Assembly (NCBI RefSeq): GCF_037392515.1
Contig: NC_090281.1
Location: 54,786,753-54,850,752, forward strand
DNA length: 64,000 nt
Direction of reading: 5' to 3'
DNA from: Haliotis asinina
Lineage: Eukaryota > Mollusca > Gastropoda > Lepetellida > Haliotidae
Shown here: positions 11,963-25,005 of the stretch, piece by piece
Layout of the letters: each line of letters opens with the position of its first letter
Position numbering within the stretch: position 1 is the stretch's first letter
Program-made: the position numbers and the translations under genes
Notes under the pieces: model-generated
Database searches by the model: none
Seen by the model: only the letters and a program-made list of their open reading frames with translations
What the model was told of the DNA's origin: nothing

Positions 11963-13888
11963 TGTGTCTGCCAACAATATTGTTACTGATACAAAACTCC
12001 ACACTCCAAACAGACAGAAGTTCAAGGTGTTTGTGACTCTGGACCATATTACCTCGATTTCACCGATTTCACCATTTTTTCCCCAAACCTAACCAAACCG
12101 TGTGTATCAGGTTTTGAGATCCCATTTGTCAGTCCCAGTGTTGAAGCCTAAATCCATCAAAAGGTGGAATGACTGATGGTCTATCACCAGGTTCTGTCAT
12201 CAGCCCACCTGCATTGGCTAGTCACTACCACAAGCGTACCTCAAACATGTCTTGGAATTTCTGTACCAGAATACGTGGAGTTAATGTCAGTAACCCCATA
12301 CGCGTACGGATGAATTTTAGAACATAAATCGATAGACGCCTTTATGCTTCTTATAAACAAGTTAATGTTTCTACTCAAATGCACTAGCAGTAGTTATGCT
12401 GTAAATGTCCACATTCTTATTAAAAGAAAAGTTATTAATGTTCACCGCGATAGTTTGTTTTTGAAACAAATTAACCAGCTTTGTTTCCAGGTAATTCCCA
12501 GCAAGCAATCGCCTGCTTTCTGTCTGTGCCGTCATGCCGGGAGAAGCTGGCAGAGCATAAGCTACTATAAGAATCAGCTAATATTTGACGTCAATATCGC
12601 GTTTGTCATCTTCAGTCTGCACGAGGCGTCGGTTTGGGGGATAAAACTCCGCCACGGGAATTAATTGGCACAGCAATCTGAAGTGACAGACAGAAATTCC
12701 TGTATTTTATTTACCAGAAAGATCACGTTGACCTGGCCCTGTTTGTCCGAAGAAAATGTCTTGAATTCTTGAACACATCCCCCGACAACCGTTCCGACTG
12801 AAGGTTGGATCTGTCAGTGTCAAATACCCTGGCTCTCTGCCCGTCTCTACATCCTCTTCAATCTGACCACATGGCCCTTCTCATGTATGTATCCTATATC
12901 GCTTATCACACTCAACGATCTGCGGAGGGCAGGGTTGAGGAACCATTGACCATTACAGAGTGGTCAATACGTCTGTCTCGAGTCAGTCTGTTGGGCTCTA
13001 GGTTACTGATGAAACACAAATTGAGTGAAATGGTTAAAAAATGTATGCTTGTTTGAGGGATGTAATTACAAGCTTATCCCAGTGCTGTCATTGGGTACAG
13101 ACCAAATCATGTGCGATCTTCTCCATGCACGTGTTTTACTGGTGAGTTGATGCCCTGCCTTCTTACATGTGGATGCATTTTGTGAGATTTATGACCCATC
13201 AGAATGTTAAATCTCGTTGTAAAACTCATACGTAAACATTTTTTTTTCAAATCCAAATTCCAACCTTAAACTTTCGAAATAAAACATTAAACATGTAATT
13301 TTTTAAATTCTAAATTAAAAGTCAAGATTGATATTTTAGGGTTGGCGTAACGAGTGTAAGATGTAACATGTCTCTCGGCAGACTTTAGTGAAAGCGACTT
13401 ATGGAGTTAGTTTTTGTGTTCATTGATCAGTATGGCCAAGGGAATCTGGGATATTTCTCAGAGACAGGGTGCAGTTTGATGTGGTCATGAAATAGCTCTA
13501 GATGATGAATCTTTGAAGGAATTGGAAAAACATTAAAGAATATTTCTTATCAGTGTTTTTTTTTCGTCTATGTTGTTCAGGCAAGGAACTACATATGAGT
13601 GCTTGAGTGAGCGAGGCAACCGCCCCGAGGGGGTACAGACAGTGTACTGTAGCTTACTTATACACCTGTTCAGATCTTGGAAATGGTATGAACACGGTTG
13701 TCATCTGCATTTATGTGTCTTTTCCCGCCTACATGTTCAGGACATGCAACAATCAATATCAGGCGTGTTAATGATAACGTTGATGCTGTAGTACAGTTTA
13801 CCCACTGGCAGTATTAAATGAAACGCTGAAAATGGAAACGATCGTTTAATTCAGAACGCTCTGTGTGCATTATGATGAGATCATCGAA
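11963..13888. other. No gene recognised
   Basis: The longest frame (106 codons from about 12.34 kb) has no domain, signal or splice support. I see no repeats of the families found elsewhere. Confidence 0.4.
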
Positions 13889-14065
13889 AGAACCATTTAA
13901 GCAGTCCAGCACTTCAGACAAAAAATAACCATTTAAGCAGTCCAGCAGTTCAGACAAAAAAGAGCCATTTTAAGCAGTCCAGCAGTTCAGACAAAAAAGA
14001 ACCACTTTAAACAGTCCAGCAGTTCAGACAAAAAGAACCATTTTATGCAGTCCAGCAGCTAAAAA
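13889..14065. repeat. Minisatellite, about 36-bp unit, five copies
   Basis: Units read AACCATTTAAGCAGTCCAGC followed by AGTTCAGACAAAAAA, with small indels in the A-run. The last unit is degraded (CAGCTAAAAAAACTGCC). Confidence 0.9.
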
Positions 14066-14431
14066 AACTGCCATTCAATGCACAGCCAGATTCTGATGGT
14101 ATGAGACGCATTTAGTGATTGTTAAGTTTACAAATGTAAAATGTTGCAAGAAAACGGATAATGTTTATTCCTACTACTAGTTACGTCCGACCATAACATT
14201 TTTACAACATCACCACCTAAAATCCCAACCCCGACCCCCTCCTGAGCCAAACCTTATGAACAGTCCCGAAAAAGGAATCTTCCTCCCTTTGAGCAGGCTA
14301 AACAGAGTTGTAGTGCATGGTAGAGGTACCTCCCTTACCAAAGTATCAAGTGGTCTGACCTTGTGACATCAGTGCCAGGTTCGATTCCATGAAGGCGGTG
14401 CCAGTGCGTGTAGTTTATATCAGGTGCAACT
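14066..14431. other. No gene; weak tRNA-like SINE trace
   Basis: Around 14310-14400 a head-like phrase (AGTGCATGGTAGAGGTACCT, later CCAGGTTCGATTCC) resembles A and B boxes of a tRNA-derived repeat different from SINE-A. There is no matching tail, so I do not call it as an element. Confidence 0.35.
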
Positions 14432-14604
14432 GGGGTGACGGGGTAGCTAAGTGGTTTAAGTGTTCGGACGTCACCACGGAGGGCTGGCATCGGATCCCCG
14501 CATGGGTACAATGTGTGAGACCCCGTTCTGACACCCCAGCCATGCTATATATTGTGGAATATTGCTAAAGCAGTGTAAGAACTCATCAACTGATTCACTC
14601 ATTA
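14432..14604 (+). mobile_element. SINE-A copy, first of an inverted pair
   Basis: The head reads GACGGGGTAGCTAAGTGG, then CCCGCATGGGTACAATGTGT, then the tail TGGAATATTGCTAAAGCAGT. The B box is mutated (ATCGGATCCCC). It lies tail-to-tail with the next copy. Confidence 0.85.
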
Positions 14605-14618
14605 ACATGGCAGGATGT

Positions 14619-14787
14619 GAGTGAGTGAGTGAATTTGGTTTTACGCCGCTTTTAGCAATATTCCAGCTATATCACTGCGGGGGACACCAGAAAATGGGCC
14701 TCACACATTGTACCCATGTGGGGAATCGAACCGGGGTGTTCGGCGTGAGGAGCGAACGCTTTAACCACTAGTCTACGCCACCGCCCC
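14619..14787 (-). mobile_element. SINE-A copy with 11-bp target duplication
   Basis: The exact direct repeat TGGCAGGATGT flanks it at 14608-14618 and 14788-14798. Tail at the left (GAGTGAGTGAGTG, TTTTACGCCGCTTTTAGC), tRNA-like head in reverse at the right (GGGGAATCGAACCGGGGTG, then TTAACCACTAGTCTACGCCA). With the preceding copy it forms a stem of about 150 bp. Confidence 0.93.
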
Positions 14788-14798
14788 TGGCAGGATGT

Positions 14799-15421
14799 AG
14801 CAAGAACACTAATCAGAGCGTCATAAAACGCTACTCTATCCCGTGGGCGGACGTACTCTGGCAAAGAGACGCTTTATACATGTTTAGTCATAGCGCAGTT
14901 ACAACCACACCTGAGAAAATAAATCACCATCCTTGTAAATGACCTGTTTGCACCTTCAACTGAAATAATCAGATGTAAGGTAAAGCCTTAACAGAGATAT
15001 TAAACCCTAGTTCTAAGACCACCGCGTATTCTTTTGGATCATGTCGCAAGGAAACACAGTATCTTTTCTCAGCACTTGTCTACAGGAACCGACTCGTGTT
15101 TTGATCAATAATACTCCCACTGACAATCGTCGACTTGAAAACAAAGTCTGCAAACTCGGCAGCAGGGTTCCTGTCTGAAGTGCTTCCTCTGAGATTTGCT
15201 GCAGTTCCAGTAATAGGACAGAGGGCAAATAAAGCCGTTTTATATTTACCATTTACCTGGTTGTAAGAAGAGGCACTCAGAGAGGAATCCATTCTTGAAT
15301 GATGAACGAATTCAGTCTTCATCCGAAACTAAAACTCCTGCCTTTCTTGCGCATTAATAACGATTCTGGAGCATTCTGTGGTTTACATGAATGTCTCGTG
15401 TGTAAAACATTTTCCTCTGTG

Positions 15422-15423
<2 letters not shown>
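14799..15423. other. No gene recognised
   Basis: Two minus-strand frames of about 80 codons overlap at 15.01-15.32 kb but have no domain or splice support. Confidence 0.4.

Positions 15424-15475
<52 letters not shown>
15424..15475. repeat. (CT)n microsatellite
   Basis: About 26 uninterrupted CT units. Confidence 0.97.
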
Positions 15476-15479
<4 letters not shown>

Positions 15480-16440
15480 ACAGCGTTCACTCGATGACCT
15501 ATCACCTTCAAGGGTGCATCCATATATTCACTGCCGACCATTCTCTGATTCACTGTCATCAGTCACACATACATTCATATTCTGAATTTCCTTCCTTCAG
15601 CTGATGATTCAGTCCACAGAGGATCATTCGCATAACTACAAACAACTCAGTCACATACAATCATTCACTTATGATGATTTCCTCCATCACAAACGATCAT
15701 TCACTGATGGTTATTCAGTCAACCACAAACGACCATTTCAATACTGAATCACAGACGATCATTCACTAATGCTAATTCATTCAACCATAAACGATCATTC
15801 CAGTACTCAACTACAGACGACCATGTAGTGATAATTCACTCAAACACAAACGATCATTCCAGTGCTCAACTACAGAAGGTCATGCCCTCACAATTCACTC
15901 AGCCATATTCGATGATTCCAATACAGACACTCATTCACTGATGGTAATTCACTCAATCATAGACAAGTCTTCACTTGCCACCTTCACTGACTTCATACAC
16001 GCAATGACCCAAACACATTTCTTGTGGAATTGTTCACACATTTAGATGCGATCCTTCGTTTAACTACCGACGATCATGAGAAAACACAATCACAGACGAT
16101 CATACACTCATTCACTGATCGTCAGTCACTCAGTCAGTAGCGAGTCAGTTCACTCATTTCCTTGCGATCAGTCACAACTGGTCAGTCATCTTTTCAGTGA
16201 CAATCATTCACCGACGATCCCTCACTCATTATTTTACTATCGTTTACTCAGTCACTGCAATCAACAATCAATGACGATCATTCTCACATTCACGGACTAT
16301 CATTCACTCACTATACCTTCACTGGCACTGTACACTCTATGACACTCGCTCACCACCCGGGATTCATTCATTCAAGCACTGAATCTCATTCGCTTATCCG
16401 TAGCCTCATTCATTCATCCATTCATTCATTCACAGAAAAC
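15480..16440. repeat. Highly degenerate tandem array built on ACGATCATTCACT-type words
   Basis: Phrases such as ACAAACGATCATTC, ACAGACGATCATTCACT, GATGGTAATTCACTCA and ATTCATTCATT recur every 40-60 bases across nearly 1 kb. Individual units are too diverged to define a fixed length. No protein-coding reading is supported. Confidence 0.65.
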
Positions 16441-16473
16441 CATTCACATAGTCACTGACGATGATACATAATG

Positions 16474-16633
16474 CGGGCTCTGGTGTAGCCTAGTGGTTAA
16501 AGCGTCCGCTCGTCATGCCAAAGACCTGGGTTCGATTACCCACATGAATACAATCTGTGAAGTCCATTTCTGGCATCCCCCACCCTGATATTGCTGGAAT
16601 ATTGCTAAAAGAGACGTAACACTAAACTCACCC
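16474..16633 (+). mobile_element. SINE-A copy (tRNA-derived)
   Basis: The head GGTGTAGCCTAGTGGTTAAA is intact, the B box reads GGGTTCGATTACCC, and the body and tail follow (TGATATTGCTGGAATATTGC, TAACACTAAACTCACCC). Confidence 0.88.
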
Positions 16634-19336
16634 ATACAGTATGATATCATAACTGTTTAACTCTGTTTTAGATCATAAAACGCACTTACAGTTCCCTTTC
16701 AGAGACGACAGAAGAAGGACACGTTACAGTACACACACATATCTCACTGCTGCTGTTTGGTAGTGCATGGTATAGTATAAAATCTACTCACTGTAACTGG
16801 TTTCTTTACAGAGTTTCTGCAGCGATATGTTTACGATAGGTTCACATGGCAACCCTGAGGAAGTCGACCTGGAGCTGTGATACAGTGAGCGCTGTAGGCA
16901 ATCAGCTGTTGGTATTGTCAGACGGATGTGTAAAGTAGATTCCTGTGTGAGACTGCATTTAAGATAATTCCCTCAAAACATGTATAATTAAGCCTTCTTT
17001 TGTAGCTCTGTTGCTACTTACACTCTTTTCCATCAATCAGGTACAAACAAGCTTAAGCCACGAGAAAATACCCCCATCGGTTTCTGTTACAAAATGTTGA
17101 ATGTGCATATATTGATTTTAAATAAAAGCGTCACAACCATTTCAGGTAAGAAAAAGCAGAGTTCTTTGTACGATCCCGCTTACATCACAAACAGCTGTTT
17201 ATCAATCACTGTTAAACGTCATGATTTAAGTGTTCGCGAAAATAAGAACTTGAGACGGTAAGAGAGATGTTCGAGAAAAAGTAAAAAGTCTTGCTCCGAT
17301 TCGGTTTCCGTCAGAAACACATGCAAAAACTTGTCGAATATTTGCCCGAGCAAGCAAAGGAACACATAGAAAATAGGGGGCAATATGATACATACAGAGT
17401 TTTGAAACCATTAATTCATAAATAAAGAAATATATACTAACCATGGGCAAGATAATACTAAAAAAGAAAAAGTAAATACTATTCATTTAACACAACATAT
17501 TGACAAGACCTCCTATATGATAATATTTTTTACACTCGCTACTTAAAGTTTATTAAATTAACTACACGCGTAGTTTGCGTAATTAAGTTTTGTTTAAGGC
17601 AACCACACAATAATGGAGCAACTAGAGCAACAGATGCGCGGTAATAAACACTCCCTGGCACATACCATAAAGAAACCAGCCCTTATCAACTTAATAGGCA
17701 CGAAACGTGAGCCTCTTCCTAAATATTTATGCCAGGGCTTTTTGAAAAGGAGATTTGGGAGGCATAGCGAAACAGCAAGTGCCCCTAGTCTACCTAGCCG
17801 TACCGAAATTAGCGGTAGAGATGCACACATGCACCTAGCATGAAGACAGCATTCCTAGGTGAAGTGGTTTCGCTCGTCTACTGTTCTGTGAGCACCGTCT
17901 TACCGCTGTAGCCCCAGACTTCATTTTCAAAGGTCATCGAAACACCTTTCGCCTGCTCGTTGTCGGATTTCAATAAATCAGAGTTGCTTGAAGAATCGGA
18001 AAGGTTGGGGATGCTCTAAGAGCTTTGGTATACTCGACTGTTTTTAGCCTGTCTTGTTTGTTATCGCAAACAACGAACATTTGGTATATATAAGTTACGA
18101 TATGTTTTCGAAAAAATCATGACACTGCCAGAGTGTATGCAAGAATATCTCATTGGGCTGAAACACAGTATGCTTTTTAGGCTAGCTCGGTAACCGCTGA
18201 TACACGTTCTTTTCTCTATGTGTTTGGATGCTTGTGGACTGTTTATTTTCTGATGTTGCACATTTTTGCTGGAGATGTCGAATTGTAAATCTGATATACA
18301 CATCAGGAAGGAGGCTTCAATCAGTTTTGTGCATTCATACCCCATGTTTACACATATCAGCTAAGTGTTACATCGTCGAGGGGAATGTTTGTGAATTGGA
18401 GATATTTTATTTGTTGTTGTACACTGAGATCAGATGTTCCTTTGTCTCGAAAAAGCAATGAGTGTATCTTTTTGCACAAGGAAGTGATACACTCAGTTGA
18501 ACTATTTACCACGTGTTGGTATGAAGCCTATTACGATAGGAATCAAACTCAGATCGGTAAAAATGGTTGTTTGTATTTAGAGTATTTAATTTGTTTTAAA
18601 TGGTGATTTGATAATTTATTAGATTTTATCTGACATTTCGGCTGAGAAGATGAGCATGTGGAGGCAGTACCTAGTATGTCTTGTCCTTTTCACGAATTGG
18701 ACAGATGTTAAAAACTGCCTATGTTCACCCAGCAGAAAATGGGTACCCGGTAGGATAGAACGTATGACAATCAGCCTATTGTGCCCCTAGACGGTCCCCG
18801 TGCGGAGTTCAGCTCTCAGTATAAGTGACCTTACTATTATTATGTCATGTACTGCACCACATTCCCTCTTGAATGGAAAATCCTACCGAGAAAATCACAG
18901 TATGACAGAAAACATAAACAGTATCATTAATTTATTTCACTTAAATATTCTTTGGGCTAAAATCGTGTGCTACAAAATAACTTCCAATATAAATATTTTA
19001 CTTCGTGTCATGACACCACAAAGTGCATGTTGCGCATGACAGAGATAAAAAAAACCACGTTTTGTCACCAAAAGGAATATTGTTGACCTCAGAATAATCC
19101 AGAGCATCACGAGCATCCAGCCAAACCAATGACTAGAATCATGAGCACCACAAGCAATGCATCACGAAGACAGGTTATCCGTCTTGAAGCCAAGTCTGAC
19201 CACCAAATTCCAGAGGCCGTATTTATCCGACGACTCATGTCCTTAAATAAAGTTAAGTCAATTAAACTTAAGTTGTTTGATTAATACGGTTTCGGGGTCT
19301 GATTCTGACTTCACAATTAATGCTTTAAAGTTTTAG
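16634..19336. other. No gene recognised
   Basis: A 2.7-kb stretch with only short open frames. A 76-codon plus-strand frame starting at ATG 17613 is rich in basic residues but has no recognisable domain. A stop-free frame also lies opposite it, so I do not call it. Confidence 0.4.
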
Positions 19337-19443
19337 TAACACCCCAGAGCCATCACAGCAGGGAACACTTGAAATGAACTGAATTCAATACCAGTTTCGC
19401 CGTGATAAGCGAACGCTGTAACCACAGGACTAACCCACCACAC
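19337..19443 (-). mobile_element. SINE-A remnant, strongly diverged
   Basis: Only the order of phrases survives: ACCCCAGAGCCATCACAGCA, GGGAACACTTGAAATG, then GTGATAAGCGAACGCTGTAA and CCACAGGACTAACCCACC (A-box side in reverse). Confidence 0.6.
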
Positions 19444-20814
19444 TGCTTCTTTTAAAAGTCACGTATATAAAAAAAGTCACGAATATATCCTCATGACAAA
19501 CACACTTGTTATCATTAACAGTCCCGTCTCCATCTTTGCTATCTGGAACTTGATAATAACGAAACAAAATAGTCATAAATACTGATTAAATTTCTAAAAC
19601 TTATTCAATTTAATATAAAAATATAACGTTTTGCAATACACGCTGAACAAAGATATCGTCATTCTATTCGTCAAACCTAAGTGGGTAAATTCTTTCACGA
19701 AGGGAAACACATTTCCTATAATAGGTCTGAGGGCTTTCGTCGACGCTGGTATTTGTTTATTAGATTAATAAACTTGTTTATGACAGGTTCCACTTGCTAA
19801 ACGATGGAAGCTCTGTAACTATGACGACCTGACAACGAATACAATAATGTGTCTCGAGCTTCATGCTTATCTGATTAGAAGATGATTATTAAAGGTCATA
19901 CTGATCACAATGCATCATTAAATATGACTGTCTGTCTCTGTGGAGCAACGTTCTGTGTGATGTAAATCGAAGAACAATTAGATTTGAATCAGTTGCGGTT
20001 TTGTAGAGTTAGCTTTAAGACAGAATACAATACGTAAATAGAGCTTGAGATATTTACAATTGTGTGGCTACTCGCAAAAACATAGCGTTCATTTGGGTTG
20101 AGTTTTGTTAAAACTCGATGTACAAATCTGCCAGCATCTAAACCTGAAATGCAGAAGAGCAATTATTTTTCAATTCCGTAGGAAACGGCCACAGCAAACA
20201 CGTAGCGTGAAACCTCGCGGCATAGTATATATATCATTTGTAGTTTGGGGCATAAATCGACACACAACCAAGGCAGCCGTATCTTTAAGGATACATCTCA
20301 GGTTTTACAGTGAAAATGTTGACTGAAATTTCCTTTGCACAACCAAGATCTCGACTTAACAGATAAAAATTATGCCGGAATTCTAACAGTATTTCCACTT
20401 GCTATTTCTGTAATATCTGCATCTATTTGATTTTCGAGCACTGCGAACCTCCTCAGCCTATAGCAGTTAACAACCCGCACGTCACATCACGTTGTCAGTT
20501 GGCAACACCTTTGTCCATCTGGCTGTCTACCTGGGATGAACCACCTGTTACCATCTGCAAGACACCCACAGGGTAGAGTTCATGCCAACGTCTTGAAAGA
20601 GACAAGCTTTCCACCTCTCCCAGAACCATCCACAGAGCCCTTGTGTACAATAAACCCACAACGTCTATGCTTGTGTGGAGAATAGGTCGTGCAGGAGTAG
20701 ATCCGTCCACACCATCTACTTCAGACTCACATCAACAAGACGGCTTGAAACGTGTACATTACAGCGACTACCTTAGCGTTTAGTGAATCCTCCTCTCGTC
20801 GGTTTAATAGATAA
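19444..20814. other. No gene recognised
   Basis: AT-rich sequence. A 73-codon plus-strand frame near 20.1-20.3 kb has no domain or splice support. Confidence 0.4.
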
Positions 20815-20946
20815 GCGAGTGAATGTTCTGTAAGCCACAGTCAAGCCTGAATGTACCACACATTTTGCCAACGTGGGGAATCGAACCCACGTCTACGGCG
20901 TGACGAGCGAACGCTTTCACCACTAGTAACCACTACCCACTGCCCC
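20815..20946 (-). mobile_element. SINE-A copy, tail damaged
   Basis: The head side is well kept: ACGTGGGGAATCGAACCCAC, GGCGTGACGAGCGAACGCTT, then ACCACTACCCACTGCCCC. The tail side is reduced to GCGAGTGAATG and a diverged body. Confidence 0.8.
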
Positions 20947-23514
20947 AAATGAACATGGATGTGCTTGCAGATTTGTAAAATGCAATATTCTTCCAACACA
21001 TGGGAATTACAGCCTTATATATACATACGTGTCACAAGTATGTGTCAAAAGTATGTGTCATCAGTGGTCACGATCTGCAGTAGCCATGGACTCAAGAAAG
21101 AGACTACCCTCAGATAAACTCAGATTGTAGATCAATTATAAGTTTACACATAAAGTGCTGCAGCAAATACTTTTATCACACTGAGAGCAAAAAATACCCG
21201 TGACATTTTTAACTGGTGTAAGTTCAGTGTATGAAACTCCTAAAAAAACAGGAAGCCCAACGAGCTGATAATTGAAAAATGTTGCTGGCCCTGTGAACAT
21301 GTAACCAGCTCTGTTTTAAAAACAGGAAACTGAGGTGCGGCGTTAAAACACTGTTATCAAAGATTTACTTATAGAGAGGTAAACTTAAACATATGCAAAA
21401 GCAAATTTCACAAAGCATAACTTGCTGGTCACAGTTGATTCATTTAGTGTCACTGCCAATGAATGAGACAAACAGGCAGAATGCTCAGTATCTTTGGCAA
21501 GAATGGTCTCTACATATTCTTCGTGCAGTTAGCACAAGAGATTTATAAATCTCCTTGTGAAAAGTAAATATGCGCCACAGCAAATTTAACAAAAACAACT
21601 TTGGTCATTGAAAGCATTCTTCAGACTGATCGTGTTTAATGAATGGGTAGGCTGATCTGTGGAAGTTACGGTTTGACTGATCATGAACTATACATACAGA
21701 CGTCATCTAGCTACCACAAGTGTAAACTATTTTCAAAATATTACCCGTAGTCAATGACATGCATATGGTAAATATATACCCATGGAAAATGGATTGGCCC
21801 ACAGGGCTATCTATAAAATAAGGTTGTAAGCCCGCCGTGTAACAAGCAAACAGCGGGCCGCCGGGCAGACGCTATTTCATACACTGCGGTGTAAGCATCT
21901 CCACATATTTAAGTGTTTTGCTGATATAAATTCGTTGGAAATCTGCGACAGGTGAGAAGATGGTCCGATATTCAGTAAACATATTTAACAGTTATCACCA
22001 AATAAATCCGTCTCCCATCTTTGAACACTGACTCATACTGTTGTCAGACATACAACTCTCATTATTCAGTTGCTCAACACACGTGGTTGGTCAGAGTTGT
22101 CACGATCCGTATCCATGACGGATCCCCAATCCCGAATTCCCCACGATTGTGAAACTCGATCTATCACTTACATGCTATGCAAGTGAGTTTTACCCAAAAC
22201 ATACACATGGGTGCCAGCCCATCCTCCCCGAATGTCGAATTCCAATATATTGTTTACACAGACTGTCACTGCTCATCCCAATACCAATACGAATATTTCT
22301 AAGTCATTGAGAAAAGTGCAATTATACAAAATTAGAAACAATATCGAAAAGTTTAAATGTAATTTTAAGAACATTTGAAACGAAACTCTTCGGATCCTTA
22401 TTTCTGAAATGATGAAGATGCAAACAAGATTGATTGTATTTGCATTCCTCATACACCCTGAGCCTCAAATCCCGCTTGCCAAAAATGGAATTGGCAATCT
22501 CATAAACGACATCGGATGACTTAAAGAACTCCCAAAAGCATGAAATCTAACTTCCTCACTTACTCTTAACACATGCGCCCCTTGTTTGGAGAAGAAATTG
22601 TTTTTACCCGATCTTATCAAACTTCCCGTGGAGCGACAAGACATGGCAGATTCTTTACCCACCGAACACACGTCGAAAGCAGGGATCTCAAAATAATCAT
22701 TTCCTAGACAGCCTACAACCGATCACAGAGGAAACTGCGTATTAAATGTCTGATCGATCTATCTGGCTCCAACCTTGCTCCATATAAACATAGAACAAGT
22801 TACTTAATCAAATTTAGTTGAAATTCATTAAGTTTACCTCTACTGATCATATTACGACAATCATTGTGACTAGAACGCTTTCCGGCGCGTCAGAACGAGA
22901 CGGATCCATACACAAAATTGTAAGCTTTGGTACTGTGCCATTGAAATTGAGGGGACGAGAGTATGGATTTCGGGTGATAAATAACGTCACAGTCTGAGGA
23001 TGATTAGATTAAGTTGTAGTTCAATCTGGTCGGGTGAGATTGAGCAAATGCTGGTTTATGGAGTGTATTTGGTTATTGATTTATTCGTTATCGAGAAGTG
23101 AGAATGGACATGAAGAACCTGTCTGGCAAGAGGTAACAGTATTGCTGTTGATGTTGAGTGAGGGTGGGAACGGGATTAACGTCAAAATCGGAACAAGGAG
23201 CGGAGAGAGACGCAAAGACGTGACTGGTTACATATGAAAGTTGCCTCCCCAGGAGGAAAGTGATGTAGTTAACATTTGCCACCAAAGTTGAAAGCCGAGG
23301 TTCGATACCTTCAAAACGTCAATTTCAGGCTTGCCTCACAGTAACACGTTCACCCGTATTCGTATCCTCCCATGCGAACAATGTGTGAGACTTATGTCTG
23401 GTACCGCTCCATGTTAGTGGAATGATTGAACAGAGTAAAATCCTTCTCACTTCTCACTCACTCTAATTTAACTCCCATCTGCAGCGTTAGCACATTTTCG
23501 ATTAATCAAACCTT
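20947..23514. other. No gene recognised; possible SINE-A trace at the right end
   Basis: No exon or known repeat is recognisable up to about 23.25 kb. Between 23250 and 23465 the phrases CCTCCCATGCGAACAATGTG and TCACTTCTCACTCACTC suggest a very old SINE-A on the plus strand. Confidence 0.4.
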
Positions 23515-23590
23515 GAACATCCAGTCCAGTGATCGACAATATGAGCATCAATCTACGCAGTACGAGCCAGAATACCCAGTCCCGTTATTG
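23515..23590 (-). mobile_element. SINE-B fragment
   Basis: Matches the middle of SINE-B in reverse: CAGTCCAGTGATCGACAATA, TGAGCATCAATCTACGCAGT, then CCCAGTCCCGTTA. Both ends are lost. It abuts the next SINE-A. Confidence 0.7.
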
Positions 23591-23604
23591 GGTTTAATTT
23601 CGGG

Positions 23605-23740
23605 TCGGTTTTAGCTATTCCAGCAATATCAGTGTGAGGGACACCAGAAATGGGCTTCACACAATGTACCCTTGTGGCACAATCTAGGTCTTTGGCACGA
23701 CGAGTAAACGCTTTAATCATTAGGCTACCCACCTGCTCCG
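23605..23740 (-). mobile_element. SINE-A copy
   Basis: Reads TTTTAGCTATTCCAGCAATA, GGGACACCAGAAATGGGCTT, CACAATGTACCC and then ATCATTAGGCTACCCACC. The B box is decayed (GGCACAATCTAGGTC). Confidence 0.82.
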
Positions 23741-24741
23741 ACCCTGATGATATAATGTGACTGGAATATAATTTAAGGTGTATGTCTTTCCACACTAAAG
23801 ACAATCCGAGCCCTCCCGAAAACAAACCGAAACGGTTACGTTCCTTTCAGAAAACAAGCTCAGGCATTCCAAATATTTGCAAAGGCCCATTCATTCTTCT
23901 CTCTGTTTCAATTACAGAATGCATGGTATGTATCGCCGCACCTGATAAAATGCTAACGCAAGATGATGCATTTTAAGTGCCACGCTCGCTACAGCGCATT
24001 ACACAAACCCACAATATACCTGTAAAAGGCGTGCTTATCTCCCTTGAACTCGGGAGGAAGTTCAAGAGGAGAAAAACCCCAAACCCTTAAGCCAAAGTTT
24101 ACTTTACCCGGGATTATATCAGCATGCTTTATTTATCGACAGGTATCGCCTTGTGAGAGGCAAAATATACAAGGGGGTATGCCCGTGGTTGTATCATGGA
24201 ATCGGTGTGTTTATCACGACTCGTCGTTGGAGAGTGTTTGTAGCAGTCCGTGAAATGTATCTGCGAGATTTTGGCAAAGTGACAAGTCCCAGCCGCCTTC
24301 CTGGTGTACATTGCGTGTTATGATGGACTGGCACGGATATCTGCCATTCAGGACATGCCTTCACGTAGACTTGCGCCGGGCTCCCAGTCAGGAAGCGCCA
24401 TATACCATAGCTGCATGTGGCACACCGCTCTTTAAAACACTTAGTGAAACCCAGTCTGACAGACAATGGAATGTGGCAAAAACACGTTCTGTATAGATCT
24501 CGCGCTGTTACAGTATTCAAGCGAGAGATTTGAAAACGCTGAAATTACGTAAGTAATAAAACGGTTCCACTTATGGCTTGCCGCTGTGCTGAAGGTGGAT
24601 GGAAACCCGGAAACGACCTCCGATAGGGGTTGCATCAATAAGAGTCGTTGGGAGACGGGCTCAGTCAACAACTGTTGTTGGTACACAGTGGTCTTGTCAA
24701 CAATAGTCCGAGTCCAGTCAACAGGTGTCTTTGGTAGGCGA
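23741..24741. other. No gene recognised
   Basis: Overlapping frames of 60-108 codons occur on both strands at 24.0-24.7 kb. None carries a domain I recognise, and coding sense cannot be decided by eye. Confidence 0.35.
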
Positions 24742-25005
24742 CCCGTGAAGGCTCGGGATAGAATAGGCCATCAGCAATCTTTGCTTGACATAAAAGGCGA
24801 CTACGCTTGTCGTAAGCGACTAATGGGATCGAGAGGTCAGGCTCTCTGACTTGGTTGACACATGTCATCGGTTCCCAGTTGTGCAGATCGGTGCTCCTTC
24901 TGTTGAGCCCTGGATTGTCTGGTCCAGACTCGATTGTTTACAGACCACCGTCATATAGCCGTAATATTGCTGAGTGCGGCGTAAAACCAAACCCACTCAC
25001 TCACT
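24742..25005 (+). mobile_element. SINE-B copy, nearly complete
   Basis: The head reads CCCGTGAAGGCTCGGGATAG, then AAGGCGACTACGCTTGTCGT, CTTGGTTGACACATGTCATC, GGATTGTCTGGTCCAGACTC, and the tail TAATATTGCTGAGTGCGGCG followed by ACCCACTCACTCACT. I could not find a convincing target duplication. Confidence 0.92.

Noticed and set aside
12344-12664. 106-codon plus-strand frame
   Set aside because: No recognisable domain or splice partners; composition is that of background AT-rich DNA.
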